Assembly: GCF_000154985.1 (NCBI RefSeq)
Contig: NZ_DS572692.1
Span: 124,001-188,000, forward strand
Reading direction: 5' to 3'
DNA from: Streptococcus infantarius subsp. infantarius ATCC BAA-102
GTDB lineage: Bacteria > Bacillota > Bacilli > Lactobacillales > Streptococcaceae
Length of the DNA: 64,000 nt
The first letter of the stretch is position 1, and the number at the start of each line of letters is the position of its first letter. The translations under genes and the position numbers were made by a program. Below are positions 36,299 through 46,259 of this stretch, in pieces. Under the pieces are notes generated by a model. That model was given only the letters and a program-made list of their open reading frames with translations, did not search any database and was not told the DNA's origin.

Positions 36299-37888
36299 CT
36301 ACATCAAGGGTGCGATAGTTTTGACCAGTAATCCAATAAGTTTTTCATGGGGTGGTCGACTATCAAGCGTCTCTTGAGTGACGCGTTTACTTTTTAGCAT
36401 GGTTTGAATGCAATCATCATAAATATCTCGAATAGCATCAACTTTATACATATAAGTTGCACATTCAAAATGGTGATACAAACTACGATAGTCAAGGTTA
36501 ATCGTTCCTACTACTGCTTTGCTGTCATCGCTGATAAAGACTTTAGCATGGACAAATCCTGGTGTGTAGAGATAGATTTTAACACCTGAGCGCATGAGTT
36601 TGCTAAAGTAAGTTTTTGCTAGCATATAAGGAACTTTTTTATCTGGAATTCCAGGCATAATAATTCGCACATCTACACCACGTTCCGCCGCAAAACAAAG
36701 CGCATGCTCCATTTCGCTATCAAGAATGAGATAAGGTGTCATGATGTAGACGTATTCTCTGGCGTGGTTAAGAATATCAATATAAACATTCTCACCAATT
36801 TTATCGGTATCAAGTGGCGAATCACCATATGGAATAACATAACCATTTGCTTTTCGTTTTTTATTATGCTTAGCAAGGTAAGGTTTGACAACTATTTGTC
36901 TTTCGGTGATTGACCACATTTGTAAGAACAGTACTAAGAAACTATCAACTGCCTCACCCTCAAGCATCAGAGCAGTGTCTTTCCAATGACCAAAACGATT
37001 GATTTTGTTAATATATTCGTCAGCTAAGTTCACTCCGCCGGTGAAACCTACTTTACCATCAATCACAATGATTTTTCGGTGATCACGGTAATTGTAATAA
37101 GTTGAGATAAAAGGTGAAATTGGTGAAAAAGCTTTGGCTTTGATACCAATTTTCTCTAAGCGTTGTGTATAATCAAAAGATAAGGTTGAAAATTCAATCA
37201 TGCCATCGTAGAGGACACGAACTTCCACTCCTTCCCTGACTTTTTGCTCTAGAATTCGTAGAATTTCACCCCACATCTTACCTTCTGCAATGATGAAAAA
37301 TTCCATGAAAATGTATTCTTCGGCCTTGAGCAATTGTTTTTTTAGTTCTTCGAAAAACTCTTCTCCACTTGGGAAATAAGTCACTTCGGTATTTTGATAA
37401 GCTGGAAAGTCACCGCGACTACGGTCAAAATACTGAACCAGATGATAGGTCGTCGACGTATTACTTTTCAAAACTCTCAATGTTTCCAAATTATCTTGCA
37501 AATATTGGCTGCTAGCATCAACCAAATGGTTCATTCGAAGTTTGAGACCGCGATAACCCCAATCAAGCTTGGTATAAATGAGAAAAAGTGACCCTAACAA
37601 AGGTGCAATCATTACCAGAATAAGCCAAGTCACACGTGATAGAGCGTCCATTTCACTGTTTACAAGATATAATACAGTTGCAATGGCAAGAGCACGTTCA
37701 ATCATAGCGACCCAAATACGATAGTGATCTAGCCAAGCAAATGATGCAATGATGAACAAAAGTTGCAAGATCAACAGGATAGAAATGACAGTTGTCCGAC
37801 TAAAAATTCCTCGAAGAAAACTGCGTCGGCTTTTATCTAATAAGCGTAATGCTTTAATTTTATTAGTACTTTTATTGTCGATAATCAT
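36299..37888 (-). CDS. cls: Cardiolipin synthase
   Basis: A phospholipase-D-superfamily enzyme that joins phosphatidylglycerol molecules into cardiolipin. Two N-terminal membrane helices (TVISILLILQLLFIIASF and VTWLILVMIAPLLGSLFLIY) are followed by two HKD motifs, HRKIIVIDGKVGFTGG and HAKVFISDDSKAVVGTIN. About 529 residues, normal length. The start could be the ATG at 37888 or a GTG three codons earlier; a GGAGG lies between the two. Confidence 0.9.
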   Translation of the reverse strand: MIIDNKSTNKIKALRLLDKSRRSFLRGIFSRTTVISILLILQLLFIIASFAWLDHYRIWVAMIERALAIATVLYLVNSEMDALSRVTWLILVMIAPLLGSLFLIYTKLDWGYRGLKLRMNHLVDASSQYLQDNLETLRVLKSNTSTTYHLVQYFDRSRGDFPAYQNTEVTYFPSGEEFFEELKKQLLKAEEYIFMEFFIIAEGKMWGEILRILEQKVREGVEVRVLYDGMIEFSTLSFDYTQRLEKIGIKAKAFSPISPFISTYYNYRDHRKIIVIDGKVGFTGGVNLADEYINKINRFGHWKDTALMLEGEAVDSFLVLFLQMWSITERQIVVKPYLAKHNKKRKANGYVIPYGDSPLDTDKIGENVYIDILNHAREYVYIMTPYLILDSEMEHALCFAAERGVDVRIIMPGIPDKKVPYMLAKTYFSKLMRSGVKIYLYTPGFVHAKVFISDDSKAVVGTINLDYRSLYHHFECATYMYKVDAIRDIYDDCIQTMLKSKRVTQETLDSRPPHEKLIGLLVKTIAPLM

Positions 37889-38002
37889 AACCTCCACATC
37901 ATTTTTTCTTCATTTACTTCTATTATATCATACTTTACTGGCTACTTTTTTCTGGAAAAATAGAAAAAGCCAGCAAAAGCCAACCTTTTAGTGGTAAGTT
38001 TA

Positions 38003-39673
38003 TTAAAACAATCCGATAGCTGTTCCACCTTCAGCAACGTCCATGTTAAGCGCTGCTGGTTTTTTAGGAAGTCCTGGCATTGTCATCACATCACCAGTCA
38101 AAGCAACGATGAATCCAGCACCAGTTTTTGGAACAAATTCACGAATTGTGATATCAAACCCTTCTGGTGCTCCAAGAAGGGTTGGATTGTCAGAGAAGCT
38201 ATATTGTGTTTTAGCCATACATACTGGCAATTTGTCCCAACCAAATTGAGTAAATTGTTTCAATTGGTTTTTAGCTTTTTTGCCGAAGATAACTTTGTTA
38301 CCGCCGTAGATTTCAGTAACGATTTTAGTGACTTTTTCTTCAAGGCTTTGGTCATCTGAGTATAGACGTTTGTAGCTTGCGTTTCCGTTTTCAACGGCGT
38401 TTACAACAGCATTAGCAAGATCAACACCGCCGTCAGCACCGTTTGCCCAAACGCTAGCAAGTTCTACTGGAACATCGATTTCGGCACAAAGTTCTTTAAG
38501 TGCAGCAATTTCAGCTTCTGTGTCAGCAACAAATTCGTTGATTGCAACAACTGCTGGAACACCAAATTTACGAACGTTCTCAACGTGGCGTTTAAGGTTA
38601 GCAAATCCAGCACGTACTGCTTCAACATTTTCTTCACCAAGATCAGCTTTTGCTACGCCACCATGCATTTTAAGGGCACGAATTGTCGAGACGATAACCA
38701 CAGCATCTGGTGCTGTTGGAAGATTTGGTGTTTTGATATCAAGGAATTTTTCAGCACCAAGGTCAGCACCAAAACCAGCTTCTGTAATTGTGTAATCTGC
38801 TAAGTGAAGAGCTGTTGTTGTTGCAAGAACAGAGTTACAACCGTGTGCGATATTGGCAAATGGTCCACCATGAACGAAGGCTGGTGTTCCATAGATAGTT
38901 TGAACAAGGTTTGGTTTAATAGCATCTTTAAGGATAAGAGTCAAAGCACCTTCTACTTTAAGGTCACGCACGTAAACTGGTGTACGGTCGTAACGGTAAG
39001 CAACCACGATATTTGCCAAACGTTCTTTTAAGTCTTTAATATCTGTTGCTAAGCACAAGATAGCCATGATTTCTGAAGCAACTGTGATATCAAAACCATC
39101 TTCGCGAGGAATACCATTAACTGGGCTACCAAGACCAACAGTGACATGACGAAGAGCACGGTCATTAAGGTCGACAACGCGTTTCCAAATGATACGACGT
39201 TGGTCGATACCTAATTCGTTTCCTTGGTGCATGTGGTTATCGATAATTGCTGAAAGGGCATTATTTGCAGTTGTGATAGCATGCATATCACCTGTGAAGT
39301 GAAGGTTGATATCTTCCATAGGAAGAACTTGGGCGTAACCACCACCTGCAGCACCACCTTTAATCCCCATAACAGGACCAAGTGATGGTTCACGAAGAGC
39401 AAGCATTGTTTTTTTGCCGATTTTATTCAACGCATCAGCAAGACCGATAGACATTGTTGATTTTCCTTCACCAGCTGGTGTTGGGCTGATAGCTGTGACA
39501 AGGACAAGTTTACCTGGTTTATTTTCTTGAACAGATTTGATTTTATCAAATGATAATTTTGCTTTATATTTACCGTAGAGTTCAATATCATCAAATGTGA
39601 TACCAACTTTTTCAACAACTTCTGTGATTGGTTTAAGCTCAACACTTTGTGCAATTTCGATATCTGATTTCAC
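38003..39673 (-). CDS. fhs: Formate-tetrahydrofolate ligase
   Basis: Fhs makes 10-formyl-tetrahydrofolate from formate, THF and ATP and so feeds purine synthesis. The 556 residues include the P-loop [38 protein letters not shown], and the C-terminal [16 protein letters not shown] motif. Several PurR-box-like sequences lie upstream, which fits known PurR control of fhs in related bacteria. Transcribed divergently from coaB. Confidence 0.95.
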   Translation of the reverse strand: MKSDIEIAQSVELKPITEVVEKVGITFDDIELYGKYKAKLSFDKIKSVQENKPGKLVLVTAISPTPAGEGKSTMSIGLADALNKIGKKTMLALREPSLGPVMGIKGGAAGGGYAQVLPMEDINLHFTGDMHAITTANNALSAIIDNHMHQGNELGIDQRRIIWKRVVDLNDRALRHVTVGLGSPVNGIPREDGFDITVASEIMAILCLATDIKDLKERLANIVVAYRYDRTPVYVRDLKVEGALTLILKDAIKPNLVQTIYGTPAFVHGGPFANIAHGCNSVLATTTALHLADYTITEAGFGADLGAEKFLDIKTPNLPTAPDAVVIVSTIRALKMHGGVAKADLGEENVEAVRAGFANLKRHVENVRKFGVPAVVAINEFVADTEAEIAALKELCAEIDVPVELASVWANGADGGVDLANAVVNAVENGNASYKRLYSDDQSLEEKVTKIVTEIYGGNKVIFGKKAKNQLKQFTQFGWDKLPVCMAKTQYSFSDNPTLLGAPEGFDITIREFVPKTGAGFIVALTGDVMTMPGLPKKPAALNMDVAEGGTAIGLF

Positions 39674-39869
39674 GGGGACTCTCCTCTGATATTTTTTGAT
39701 TGATAAAAATATTATAACATACTTTTTTAAAAACGCACGATATTTATTGAAACAATTATTATTATTCGTGTTTTAGTGTTATTAAGCAACTTTTTTTATC
39801 AATAGTTATAGTCATTCGTTATAACAAAGAACGTTTTTAAAATCCTTGAAATAACAGAATTTATTAGAG

Positions 39870-39881
39870 ATTGTTCGTTTT
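39870..39881 (-). promoter_or_regulatory. PurR-box-like site upstream of fhs
   Basis: Minus strand AAAACGAACAAT resembles the lactic-acid-bacterial PurBox (central CGAA). An identical 12-mer occurs 69 bp away at 39939-39950. Confidence 0.4.
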
Positions 39882-39938
39882 GAAAACCATTGAAATCAAT
39901 TGTTTCATTCTTCAAACTTCTCAGGAGAAAAGGTTGTT

Positions 39939-39950
39939 ATTGTTCGTTTT
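39939..39950 (-). promoter_or_regulatory. PurR-box-like site upstream of fhs (second copy)
   Basis: Minus strand AAAACGAACAATAA; same 12-mer as at 39870-39881. Confidence 0.4.
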
Positions 39951-40041
39951 TAGGTAAATATTTGTGAATAAATAGGTACTTTCTAAATTAAAAGTGTGTC
40001 AAACAATTTACGAAAAAAATGTTTTTGTGTAAAATAAGGCT

Positions 40042-40728
40042 ATGAAAATTTTAATAACATCCGGTGGAACAACCGAGAAGATAGATTCTGTGCGTGGCAT
40101 TACTAACCATGCTACAGGAACTTTAGGAAAATACATCGCTGAAGCTTTTTTAGAAAAAGGGTATCAGGTAACTTTGGTTACAACTAAAGAAGCTGTTAAA
40201 CCAAAGGATCACCCTCTTTTAACTGTTCAGATCATTACAAATGTTGACAGTTTGCTAAGTACGCTTGAGCCTCTCGTCAAAACGCATGATGTCTTTATTC
40301 ATAGCATGGCAGTGTCTGATTATACGCCTGTTTATATGACAGATCTTAATGAAGTTGAACAGGCTGAACACGTTTCGGATTTGCTAAATCGTCAAAATAC
40401 AGAATCTAAGATTTCTTCTAAAGAAGACTACCAAGTGCTTTTTATGAAAAAAACACCAAAAGTGATTTCTTTAGTGAAAACTTGGAATCCTGATATTTGC
40501 TTAATTGGCTTTAAATTGTTAGTTAATGTCAGCAAAGACGAGCTTTTTACTGTTGCGCGTGAGAGTTTACAAAAAAATAAAGCATGCTATATGCTTGCCA
40601 ATGATTTAACTGAGATTAAGGGAGATAAGCACCATGCTTATTTGCTAGATGAATCTCATGTCTATGAAGCGGACACTAAAAAAGCTATTGCAAACTTGAT
40701 TTTTGAAAGGGTGACAAATCATGTCTAA
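40042..40728 (+). CDS. coaB: Phosphopantothenate-cysteine ligase
   Basis: CoaB couples 4'-phosphopantothenate with cysteine for coenzyme A. The separate 228-residue form, split from CoaC, is usual in streptococci. It begins MKILITSGGTTEKIDSVRGI (nucleotide-binding loop) and has ISSKEDYQVLFMKKTPKVI and ANDLTEIKGDKHHAYL. The stop overlaps coaC by eight bases. Confidence 0.93.
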   Translation: MKILITSGGTTEKIDSVRGITNHATGTLGKYIAEAFLEKGYQVTLVTTKEAVKPKDHPLLTVQIITNVDSLLSTLEPLVKTHDVFIHSMAVSDYTPVYMTDLNEVEQAEHVSDLLNRQNTESKISSKEDYQVLFMKKTPKVISLVKTWNPDICLIGFKLLVNVSKDELFTVARESLQKNKACYMLANDLTEIKGDKHHAYLLDESHVYEADTKKAIANLIFERVTNHV

Positions 40729-41260
40729 AAGTATTTTATTAGCTGTTTCTGGTAGTATTTCTGTCTATAAAGCAGCTGATTTAACTAATCGATTAACAAA
40801 ACTTGGCTATGATGTTCATGTTTTAATGACCAAGGCTGCTACTGATTTTATCACGCCACTGACGCTTCAGGTCTTGTCAAAAAATACTGTTCATCTTGAT
40901 GTTATGAGCGAAGAGGATCCTAAGAGCGTTAATCATATCGAATTAGCTAAAAAAGCTGATTTATTTATCCTTGCCCCTGCTTCTGCTAATACTTTAGCAA
41001 AATTAGCGCACGGTTTAGCTGATAATATGGTCACAGCTACTGCTCTTGCTTTACCAGCTGAAACACCTAAATTAATTGCGGCAGCCATGAACACAAAAAT
41101 GTATGAAAATCCATTAACCCAGCGTAATTTATCGATCTTAAAAGAGGTCGGTTATGAAGAAATTGAGCCACGTTCAAGCCTTTTAGCTTGTGGAGATCTT
41201 GGTCGCGGTGCGCTGGCTGAACTTGACACAATTATCGAGCATATTGAAAAATGTCTATAA
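40721..41260 (+). CDS. coaC: Phosphopantothenoylcysteine decarboxylase
   Basis: A 179-residue flavoprotein of the HFCD family that decarboxylates phosphopantothenoylcysteine. It has LLAVSGSISVYKAADL, the catalytic His in VNHIELAKKADLFILAPASANTLAKLAHGLADNM, and the PXMNxxM loop (AAAMNTKMYENP). CoaB is directly upstream and the pantothenate-type S component downstream. Confidence 0.93.
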   Translation: MSKSILLAVSGSISVYKAADLTNRLTKLGYDVHVLMTKAATDFITPLTLQVLSKNTVHLDVMSEEDPKSVNHIELAKKADLFILAPASANTLAKLAHGLADNMVTATALALPAETPKLIAAAMNTKMYENPLTQRNLSILKEVGYEEIEPRSSLLACGDLGRGALAELDTIIEHIEKCL

Positions 41261-41348
41261 TTTTACCCTCGTCAAGACACCTGTAAATTTGTATAATGTA
41301 TTGGGCTTTCAAAATAGAAGCCAAAAAAGTCATCTCTTAGGAGGAGTT

Positions 41349-41921
41349 ATGAAAAACAGTAAAGCAGCAAGTAATATTGCCACAGTTGCAATTTTCTTTG
41401 CTATCATGCTTGTTATTAATTTCTTAACAAGCCTTGTCTTTAACCTTTGGCCTGTGCCAATCAAGCCGACACTTATTCACGTTCCAGTAATCATTGCTTC
41501 TATTGTTTACGGACCGAGAATTGGTGCCACACTCGGTGCTTTAATGGGAGTTATCAGTGTAACAGTGAACACTTTGACTCTTCTACCAACAAGTTACCTC
41601 TTCTCTCCATTTGTTGAAAATGGTAATCTTTCTTCATTAATTGTTGCCATGGTACCTCGTATTCTGATTGGTATCACACCATACTTTGTTTACAAATGGC
41701 TTCATAATAGATTTGGTATCATTGTCGCTGGTGCTATTGGTTCTATGACAAATACAATTTTTGTTTTAGGTGGTATTTTCTTCCTCTTTGCAAATGTGTA
41801 TAGTGGAGATATCAAAGCACTACTTGCGGTTGTCTTTGGTACAAATGCGATTGCAGAGATGATTATTTCAGCTATTTTAACGCTTGCAATTGTTCCAAAA
41901 TTACAGAAAATCAGAGCATAA
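41349..41921 (+). CDS. panT: ECF transporter S component, probably for pantothenate
   Basis: A 190-residue membrane protein with six hydrophobic helices, starting MKNSKAASNIATVAIFFAIM behind AGGAG. The pattern (LWPVPIKPTLIHVPVIIASIVYGPRIGATLGALMG) is that of ECF S components. It lies 88 bp after coaC, so pantothenate or a related precursor is the likely substrate. A longer reading frame overlapping coaC is not a real start. Confidence 0.78.
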   Translation: MKNSKAASNIATVAIFFAIMLVINFLTSLVFNLWPVPIKPTLIHVPVIIASIVYGPRIGATLGALMGVISVTVNTLTLLPTSYLFSPFVENGNLSSLIVAMVPRILIGITPYFVYKWLHNRFGIIVAGAIGSMTNTIFVLGGIFFLFANVYSGDIKALLAVVFGTNAIAEMIISAILTLAIVPKLQKIRA

Positions 41922-41929
41922 ATAATGAA

Positions 41930-41957
41930 AATCACGGGAAAACCGTGGTTTTTTTAG
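41930..41957 (+). terminator. Terminator after the S-component gene
   Basis: Stem AATCACGG / CCGTGGTT with an AAAA-type loop followed by seven T. Confidence 0.75.
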
Positions 41958-42138
41958 TTACATGAAGTTAAAAAAATAGTTAATTTTTACTTTACACAAA
42001 CGTTTGCGTAACTAGACAAAAGTACTCAAAAAGCTTGATTTAACGATATTTTTACTAATATTAAATTTTTACTAGAAATAATTTTTACAAAGTGGTATAA
42101 TGAAAGCGTTTATAAGAACATATAAAGGAGTTCCATTA

Positions 42139-43854
42139 ATGACTTACACTGAAAACTATCAAAAATGGCTCGATTTTGCGGGGCTTCCCGATTATCTCCG
42201 TGAAGAATTGTTAGCCTTGGACGAAAAGACAAAAGAAGATGCTTTCTACACAAATCTTGAGTTTGGTACGGCAGGTATGCGTGGTGTTATCGGCGTTGGT
42301 ACTAACCGTATCAACGTTTACGTTGTTCGCCAAGCTACTGAAGGTCTTGCAAAACTTATCGAAACAAAAGGTGAAGATGTTAAAAAACGTGGTGTTGCTA
42401 TCGCCTACGACTCACGTCACTTCTCACCTGAATTTGCTTTCGAATCTGCTCAAGTTTTAGCAAAACATGGCATTAAAGCATATGTTTTCGAATCACTTCG
42501 CCCAACTCCAGAATTGTCATTTGCTGTTCGTCACCTTGGTACTTTTGCTGGTATCATGGTTACTGCAAGTCACAACCCTGCTCCATTTAATGGTTACAAA
42601 GTTTATGGTGAAGATGGTGGACAAATGCCACCTGCTGATGCTGATGCCTTGACTGACTTCATTCGTGCTATCGATGATCCATTTGCCATCGAATTAGCTG
42701 ATCTTGAAGAAAGCAAAGCTTCTGGTCTTATTGAAGTTATCGGTGAAAATGTCGATGCTGAATACCTTAAAGAAGTTAAAGACGTTAACATCAACCAAAA
42801 ATTGATTGATGAATACGGCAAAGACATGAAGATTGTCTACACTCCACTTCACGGTACTGGTGAAATGCTTGCTCGTCGTGCTCTTGCACAAGCTGGTTTT
42901 CAATCTGTACAAGTTGTTGAAGCTCAAGCTGTTCCGGACCCAGACTTCTCAACTGTAAAATCTCCAAACCCAGAAAATCAAGAAGCATTTGCTCTTGCTG
43001 AAGAACTTGGTCGTAAAGTTGACGCCGACGTTCTTGTTGCAACTGACCCAGATGCTGACCGTCTTGGTGTTGAAATCCGTCAAGCTGACGGTTCATATCG
43101 TAACCTTTCTGGTAACCAAATCGGTGCTATCATTGCTAAATACATTCTTGAAGCACATAAAACAGCTGGAACTCTTCCAGAAAATGCAGCTTTGGCAAAA
43201 TCAATCGTATCAACTGAATTGGTAACTAAAATCGCTGAAAGCTACGGCGCTAAAATGTTTAACGTCTTGACTGGTTTCAAATTCATCGCAGAAAAAATTC
43301 AAGAATTTGAAGAAAAACACAACTACACTTATATGTTTGGTTTCGAAGAAAGCTTCGGTTACCTTATCAAACCTTTCGTACGTGATAAAGATGCCGTTCA
43401 AGCTGTTCTTATCGTAGCTGAAATTGCTGCTTACTACCGCTCACGTGGTTTAACACTTGCTGATGGTATCGAAGAAATCTACAAAGAATACGGATACTTC
43501 GCAGAAAAAACTATCTCAGTAACTCTTAGCGGTGTTGACGGTGCTGCAGAAATCAAGAAAATCATGGATAAATTCCGTGACAACGCTCCTGCTCAATTCA
43601 ATTCAACTGATATTGTTAAAACTGAAGACTTCTTGGCTCAAACTGCTACAAGCGCAAATGGCGTTGAAAAATTGACAACTCCACCAAGCAACGTATTAAA
43701 ATATGTTCTTGCTGATGATTCTTGGATTGCTGTTCGCCCTTCAGGTACAGAACCAAAAATCAAATTCTACATCGCAACAGTTGGTTCTGACTTAGCTGAT
43801 GCTGAAGCTAAAATTGCTAACATCGAAAAAGAAATTAACGCATTTGTTAAATAA
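42139..43854 (+). CDS. pgm: Phosphoglucomutase
   Basis: Pgm interconverts glucose-6-phosphate and glucose-1-phosphate for cell-wall and capsule sugars. The 571-residue enzyme has the phosphoserine motif VTASHNPAPFNGYK, the metal loop ATDPDADRLGVEI, the sugar loop FGFEESFGY and the phosphate loop RPSGTEPKIKFY. Start ATG 42139 follows AAAGGAG; an in-frame upstream start is unlikely. High-expression codon bias is visible. Confidence 0.95.
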   Translation: MTYTENYQKWLDFAGLPDYLREELLALDEKTKEDAFYTNLEFGTAGMRGVIGVGTNRINVYVVRQATEGLAKLIETKGEDVKKRGVAIAYDSRHFSPEFAFESAQVLAKHGIKAYVFESLRPTPELSFAVRHLGTFAGIMVTASHNPAPFNGYKVYGEDGGQMPPADADALTDFIRAIDDPFAIELADLEESKASGLIEVIGENVDAEYLKEVKDVNINQKLIDEYGKDMKIVYTPLHGTGEMLARRALAQAGFQSVQVVEAQAVPDPDFSTVKSPNPENQEAFALAEELGRKVDADVLVATDPDADRLGVEIRQADGSYRNLSGNQIGAIIAKYILEAHKTAGTLPENAALAKSIVSTELVTKIAESYGAKMFNVLTGFKFIAEKIQEFEEKHNYTYMFGFEESFGYLIKPFVRDKDAVQAVLIVAEIAAYYRSRGLTLADGIEEIYKEYGYFAEKTISVTLSGVDGAAEIKKIMDKFRDNAPAQFNSTDIVKTEDFLAQTATSANGVEKLTTPPSNVLKYVLADDSWIAVRPSGTEPKIKFYIATVGSDLADAEAKIANIEKEINAFVK

Positions 43855-43871
43855 TTTTAGTTAGATATTCT

Positions 43872-43903
43872 AAAACTCCTTCTATTCTAGAAGGAGTTTT
43901 TTT
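43872..43903 (+). terminator. Terminator after pgm
   Basis: AAAACTCCTTCT / AGAAGGAGTTTT with a short loop and T run. Confidence 0.85.
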
Positions 43904-43974
43904 ACGCACTAAATTAGATCATTTAATATTAAAAAGGCAACCACCAATCAGTTTACATAAATATATTTATATAC

Positions 43975-44010
43975 AAAAAACAACACCCAAGGGAGATAAG
44001 GTGCTGTTTC
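43975..44010 (-). terminator. Terminator after the Nramp-related gene
   Basis: Minus-strand stem AACAGCACC / GGGTGTTGTT followed by TTTT. Confidence 0.65.
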
Positions 44011-44052
44011 TTTTTTGTTTTTTAGGGAGTGTTCATTTCATGAAATAACGTA

Positions 44053-45312
44053 TTAAATATTACCAGTTAGCCAAGCAATGATAAAGAACAATGCAAAACC
44101 AAAGAGGTAAATAAGACCAATGATTGATAGAACTTTCAACCAAGGTTTGATTTGATGTTCTTTGTTATTAACCAAAGAATAATTAAGGTAACCAAAGAAT
44201 GGTGTTGTAATGAATGATGCAATCATGGCAAAGCGGAGCATTGTTGCCACATTACCAGCAAATAGATAAACAATGATAAGACCAACTGCTGCTGTCACAG
44301 TCATCCAAGCATAAAGAGCTTTTTGAGATGATTCTTCCTTACCAAGTAATAATCGAAGGGATTCGTTGTTAGCACGAGAATAACCATCAATAACTGTGAT
44401 AACTGTACCGAAGATACATAGGAAGGCAATTAGAATAATCAAGAAGCGAGCCCATTCACCAAGTACTTCAGCGTACATGTTAACGAATTGAGCGATGTAA
44501 GCTGCTGATGCACTTTGTACTTCTTCACCAGAGCCAAATTGAATTAAGGCACCAAGAGCACAGAAGATAAGTGCTAAGATTGCTGTTCCAATGTAACCAA
44601 TATTAAAATCAAAAACAGCATCCTTCTCTGACATATTGACGGTTTTACGTTTTTCAACTGACCACATTGAATTGATGGCTGAGATTTCAATTGGACAAGG
44701 CATCCACCCCATTAATGAAACGATAAATGGTAAAGCTGCCATGCGCCATGGTGTTGGAGCTTCAAAGTTTGGAACGTATTCACGGTGTTTGAATAATGCA
44801 ACAACAACCGCCAAAACAGTTGCCAAAGTCAAGGCAGTCATTACCCATTTCGCAAGCGAATCAAGGAAACGATAACCACCGATCAGTAACATGGCCCAAA
44901 TAATCACAATAATGATAGTAGTCAATTGTGAAATGCTCAATCCAAAACCATTTGGGAAGACATTATATAAAATTGCTGCGCAAAGAATACCAACCCCAGC
45001 GGTATTGACGATTGCTGAGAAGACATTTAAAACGAAGAAAACAGCAAGCCAACCTTTACCTTTTTCAGCGTACCCTTCAATCAAGCTTTTGTTATTTTCC
45101 ATTGTGTATTGAGAACCAAAACGGAAAAATGGATACTTGAAAATGTTAATCAAAATGATTAGCAAAGCCAATTGCCATCCGTAGATAGCTCCTGCTTGCG
45201 TAGAAGAAACGATATGTGAGCCGCCAACGGCAGCTGATGCCATTAGAATACCAGGGCCAAGTGCTTTAAGTTTAGTGTGCCAGGTCGACTGTTGTTCTGT
45301 GCTTTCAGTCAT
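44053..45312 (-). CDS. Nramp-related divalent cation transporter with altered metal-site motifs
   Basis: A 419-residue membrane protein with 11 hydrophobic helices of the LeuT/Nramp fold. Helix 1 has LGPGILMASAAVGGSHIVSS where classical Nramp has DPGN after a GPGF..; Asp and Asn are missing (AAVGGSH, 27-33). Helix 6 has MGWMPCPIEI (202-210) where Nramp has a MPH motif. Such replacements are known in Nramp-related magnesium transporters (NRMT), so Mg2+ is one candidate. A CodY-box-like site lies 30 bp upstream. No metal is shown directly. Confidence 0.8.
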   Translation of the reverse strand: MTESTEQQSTWHTKLKALGPGILMASAAVGGSHIVSSTQAGAIYGWQLALLIILINIFKYPFFRFGSQYTMENNKSLIEGYAEKGKGWLAVFFVLNVFSAIVNTAGVGILCAAILYNVFPNGFGLSISQLTTIIIVIIWAMLLIGGYRFLDSLAKWVMTALTLATVLAVVVALFKHREYVPNFEAPTPWRMAALPFIVSLMGWMPCPIEISAINSMWSVEKRKTVNMSEKDAVFDFNIGYIGTAILALIFCALGALIQFGSGEEVQSASAAYIAQFVNMYAEVLGEWARFLIILIAFLCIFGTVITVIDGYSRANNESLRLLLGKEESSQKALYAWMTVTAAVGLIIVYLFAGNVATMLRFAMIASFITTPFFGYLNYSLVNNKEHQIKPWLKVLSIIGLIYLFGFALFFIIAWLTGNI

Positions 45313-45341
45313 AAACTAGACCTCTTTCTAAATAAACTTTC

Positions 45342-45356
45342 AATTTTCAGATAATT
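45342..45356. promoter_or_regulatory. CodY-box-like site upstream of the Nramp-related gene
   Basis: AATTTTCAGATAATT differs by one base from the CodY consensus AATTTTCWGAAAATT. A weaker copy with two mismatches is at 45416-45430. Confidence 0.4.
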
Positions 45357-45453
45357 CTGAATTGTGCAAGATTTATTTTACAACTCAAACTAAAGAAAGT
45401 CAACCTTTTTACGTAAATTTTCTGAAAAAACTGAAAAATATATTTTGAAACAC

Positions 45454-45486
45454 AAAAAAAGACCGGTAACTAGATCCTCGGTCTCT
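45454..45486 (-). terminator. Terminator after the TDT transporter remnant
   Basis: Minus-strand stem AGACCGAGG... / CCGGTCTTTTTTT around an 8-12 base loop. Confidence 0.65.
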
Positions 45487-45507
45487 TTAAAAAATACGTC
45501 TTTCTCT

Positions 45508-46138
45508 TTATTCTGTAAAAAAATTAATATACCCTGCTACCACTCTAATCAAAGTTAAGATTGCTACTACTAACTCGATGACATACAAAAAATATAAACC
45601 TTCAAAATAATTAACTGCTCCTTTTAATGCAATTGCCGTAACAATCAAAAGAAAAGTTAAGGCTGAAAACCCTTTGAGAGTATCCCGTCCAGGGAACAGT
45701 TAAACTAGAGATTCCTATTCCTATATATAGAACTGCCCATGATGGAAAGACGTTACTTAGCTCAAAATTCCATAGAAATCTTTTTGAAAAGATAACAATG
45801 TAACTAATCAATGCAATAAAAGACAGCCACCAAATCGTTCGGAAGATTTCCTCGGTAAATCCATACCATTCTGGAAAGACATCCTGATAGACAATCATCA
45901 GCATTCCTTGCATTAAGAGTGTCGGAAAAATTGAGGCCGTTAGCGGATTTTTAAGTGCAAGTCTATAGTTCTTAAAAGATTTTACAAATGCCGTTAGTAA
46001 TAGTAAATATAAAACAAAAGCTATACCACCTAGTATATAACGCAAAAGAGTTGAATAATCTCTCAAGGTGTTTCCTAATGAAAAAAAGCTCAATCCTAAG
46101 CCACCTAATGCTAAAGGAGGTTCTTTTAATTTTCTCAT
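45508..46138 (-). pseudogene. TDT-family (TehA/exfoliative-toxin-like) transporter, frameshifted
   Basis: The frame from 46138 reads MRKLKEPPLALGGLGLSFFS and several membrane helices (LRYILGGIAFVLYLLLLTAF, FPTLLMQGMLMIVY, IALISYIVIF), typical of TDT-family transporters. After ISSLTVP the frame is lost; one base out of phase it goes on with GRDTLKGFSALTFLLIVTAI and a last helix to TAA 45508-45510. The shift is at three C on the coding strand (45692-45694); two would restore the frame. Even restored, about 210 residues is short for this family (about 300), so there may be an internal deletion too. Confidence 0.65.
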
Positions 46139-46174
46139 CTATTCTCCTTAGTACCATGTTTCTTTATAAAAACG

Positions 46175-46205
46175 AAAAAATACCTCACAAAACATGAGGT
46201 ATTTG
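46175..46205. terminator. Bidirectional terminator
   Basis: AAATACCTCA / TGAGGTATTT between the DUF1002 gene and the TDT gene. Confidence 0.7.
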
Positions 46206-46259
46206 TATTGTAATATAAATAAGTTAGGGTCAAAAGCTCTTTAAAAATCCAGCTTACTA

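Larger units (their letters stand above)
39674..40041. other. fhs-coaB divergent intergenic region
   Basis: No gene seen. AT-rich, with four CGAA-type motifs (near 39733, 39761-39774, 39870-39881, 39939-39950) that resemble PurR boxes; the best two are listed separately. Confidence 0.5.
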
